A stretch of DNA of 42,359 bases from Lachnospiraceae bacterium (GTDB lineage: Bacteria; Bacillota; Clostridia; Lachnospirales; Lachnospiraceae), in the NCBI GenBank assembly GCA_900759665.1, contig CAAEWE010000067.1:1-42359 (forward strand), in the 5' to 3' direction. The first letter of the stretch is position 1, and every line of letters begins with the position of its first letter. The notes under the pieces were generated by a model that was given only the letters and a program-made list of their open reading frames with translations, was not told where the DNA came from and did no database searches. Shown here piece after piece: positions 41,701-42,359 of the stretch. The position numbers and the translations under genes are program-made.

Positions 41701-42087
41701 ATAAAAATCGCCATAACAATACGACAAATAATCAAAAAAGAGAAACAGGTTCTGCAGGCAGAGCCCCACTTCATCCTCTGTAATCCTGCGTCCATTGTGA
41801 GCTGCTCTATTTCCAACGGTCCGTATCAAATCCAATCGTCTCCGTAAGTCATGGTCGATCAAATCATGAAATTCCTCTGTGCTCATCAAACTGTAAAGAT
41901 TATCCTGATATGGCATCACCAAAGCATCATCCACAGAATACAGCCATTTAATGGCAGACTCCATAGACCTCCGGCAATTCATCGCACATGCCTCCAGATC
42001 AATCCGAAATATCTTCTCTGCTTTTATAGCAATATCTACAAACCTTTTAAATTTCGGTTCCTTTTCCAAATAGTCAAAATTTGTCAT
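38785..42087 (-). CDS. hsdR: type I restriction enzyme R subunit (1100 aa)
   Basis: This is the motor and nuclease subunit that translocates and cuts unmodified DNA together with HsdM and HsdS. A DUF4145-like helical domain (about 15-125, with TVGNRAAHNG) precedes a coiled segment. The nuclease site is GRADYVLYDDSHKPLAVVEAKES (Asp232, Glu247, Lys249). Helicase motifs are MATGSGKT (359-366), DEAH (458-461), GLTATP and the late QMIGRGTRL. The C-terminal part fits the EcoEI-R family. I chose the ATG at 42087 because AGGGGGAG lies about seven bases upstream. A TTG at 42189 overlapping the hsdS stop (TTGA) would add 34 residues and is the alternative. All motifs are intact. Confidence 0.92.
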   Translation of the reverse strand: MTNFDYLEKEPKFKRFVDIAIKAEKIFRIDLEACAMNCRRSMESAIKWLYSVDDALVMPYQDNLYSLMSTEEFHDLIDHDLRRRLDLIRTVGNRAAHNGRRITEDEVGLCLQNLFLFFDYLSYCYGDFYEEKTYDPDLLKQEQEIIQKEVLPDVDLKALIAENKALKEELTAKREEKIQTYVPKPLDLSEYKTRKIYIDSLLSDAGWTEGKDWINEVTLQGMPTDSGKGRADYVLYDDSHKPLAVVEAKESCADVAKGRQQAKLYADILEREYHRRPVVFLTNGFETRIIDNQYPERKVAMIYSKRDLEKLFNLYRMRTGLSHMSVDKQIAGRYYQEAAVRAVCDSFDQRNRRKALLVMATGSGKTRTVIALCKVLLDAGWIKNILFLADRNSLVTQAKRSFVNHLSNLSCANLVEEDDYTAHCIFSTYQTMMNRIDSASDEHGSIFSCGHFDLVICDEAHRSIYNKYRDIFNYFDAPLVGLTATPKDEIDKNTYSIFELENRVPTYGYELAQAVKDEYLVDYLSIETKTKFIDEGITYEELSEEEKETYEKTFETEDGSVPERIESSALNTWIFNADTIKKVLHILMRDGLKVDYGQKIGKTIIFAKNHHHAEKILEIFNQEYPELNQPGKPFAVVIDNYIRNAQSAIDEFSDPKKMPQIAISVDMMDTGIDVPEILNLVFFKKVMSKAKFWQMIGRGTRLCENLIDGNDKDKFYIFDFCSNFEFFRMNKGSASKNQMALQGAIFSMEFEMAYKLQNAEYQQERLKTYRKQLIETMLGKVRELKRDKFDVRQHLKYVDMYSTETGYQTITYEDTLIVREELSPLILPDPDDVMAVRFDALIYGMELALLAGKKFGRYKSDLFKKVSGLAGVSNIPEVGAESELIQKILNTDYVEHAGIDDFEHIRKSLRGLMNIISGEAHCKYDTDFTDQILSMERREAELENDELKNYKAKAEYYIRKHQDNIVIAKLKSNQPLTSMDLESLEQILWDEVGTKEDYEKEYGDKPLGEFVREIVGMDMKAAKEAFSMFLDDVNLDSRQIYFVNQIVEYIVRNGVMKDLSVLQESPFTDQGSVVEIFQDLNVWGNIRSVIDQINANAAIS

Positions 42088-42185
42088 ACCGTATCTCCCC
42101 CTCGTCAGCTTTTCCAAAAAATGCTTATGGAAAACTTTATCTACGCCAGTAATCTTTTTTATTTTATCATACAAAAGATGGCTGG

Positions 42186-42359
42186 TCAAAATTTTTCGAA
42201 TGTCAGGTTATTACTCAGGATGTGTAGCTCATATAACGTGAGAAAAGTGAGGAGGGAGTGGAGAGCAAGCTTAGATTTGTTGACTTGTTTTACAAAGTCC
42301 GCAAACTCTTCCTGCAATTTTATTGGAGGAACTATTAATTCTTTCTCTTCAAGTTTTGA
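42186..42359 (-). CDS. hsdS: type I restriction specificity subunit, C-terminal end (cut by window edge)
   Basis: The last 57 codons of a minus-strand gene enter from the right edge. The peptide SKLEEKELIVPPIKLQEEFA continues DFVKQVNKSKLALH and ends TLYELHILSNNLTFEKF. The words VPPIxLQxxFADFVxQxxKSK are the usual end of an HsdS target-recognition domain and the start of its last conserved helix. The final 25 residues differ from the common LETLKxxLMQxYF ending. Its TGA lies about 100 bases before the chosen hsdR start. hsdM is not in the window. Confidence 0.8.
   Translation of the reverse strand, partial: SKLEEKELIVPPIKLQEEFADFVKQVNKSKLALHSLLTFLTLYELHILSNNLTFEKF

Noticed and set aside
42088..42189. 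Upstream TTG start for hsdR overlapping the hsdS stop
   Set aside because: The ATG at 42087 has a much stronger ribosome binding site, and the extra 34 residues do not look like the family; kept as an alternative only.
1..42359. tRNA or rRNA genes, CRISPR arrays, complete insertion sequences or prophage
   Set aside because: None were seen on either strand by reading; only relics (IS110-type fragment, toxin stump) were found.

Overview
The window looks like chromosomal DNA of a low-to-middle GC, Gram-positive gut clostridium, most likely Lachnospiraceae. The reasons are AGGAGG-type ribosome binding sites before almost every gene, a c-di-GMP-I riboswitch, an NADP-type glutamate dehydrogenase, FtsX-type ABC permeases, a secreted multidomain glycosidase ending in a BspA-like (LRR_5) region, and protein sequence style. 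This placement is inference; no rRNA or tRNA is present to confirm it.

Layout. (1) 1-8.9 kb: an ABC export cluster on the minus strand. It has an FtsX-like permease cut by the left edge, a decayed RelE/ParE toxin remnant, two paralogous ~770-residue FtsX/MacB-type permeases, a LolD/MacB-type ATPase, an ABC-2-type membrane protein and a second ATPase whose Walker A carries a Gly-to-Arg change. (2) 9-13.7 kb: an AraC-type regulator followed by a large secreted glycosidase of galactocerebrosidase type (GH59-like). (3) 13.7-16.4 kb: YgjP-like metallopeptidase and PncC/CinA amidohydrolase on the minus strand, and a DUF1846 protein on the plus strand. (4) 16.5-25.2 kb: seven minus-strand genes read in the order HAD phosphatase/M3-peptidase fusion, membrane-anchored FKBP/trigger-factor-like isomerase, OmpR-type response regulator, sensor kinase, lipoprotein, CheV, and a large acidic membrane protein. 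(5) 25.2-25.8 kb: a dense regulatory region holding a candidate ~85-nt three-hairpin RNA, a GntR-like operator dyad and divergent promoters. (6) gdhA (plus), then acylphosphatase and nitronate monooxygenase (minus). (7) 28.7-35 kb: a c-di-GMP locus. An ECF-S-like/propeller/HD-GYP receptor and a BMP-family binding protein lie upstream of a diguanylate cyclase gene whose leader is a c-di-GMP-I riboswitch plus terminator. The cyclase reading frame has an amber codon near its start, and an IS110-type remnant abuts its 3' end. (8) 35.2-42.4 kb: a CobW-like P-loop protein, a MATE transporter, a Cys-rich/MetH-activation-like protein, and a type I restriction system (hsdR complete, the 3' end of hsdS at the edge).

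How it fits together. The best candidate for an under-described system is the c-di-GMP locus. It combines a probable extracellular ligand-binding protein without ABC transporter partners, a very large sensor with a c-di-GMP-degrading-type output domain, and a c-di-GMP-synthesising enzyme whose own mRNA senses c-di-GMP. The second is the orphan small RNA candidate between the HAD/M3 operon and gdhA. The third is the HAD fused to an M3 peptidase that has lost its zinc site by an internal deletion. All function calls come from reading motifs by eye; no database search was possible.
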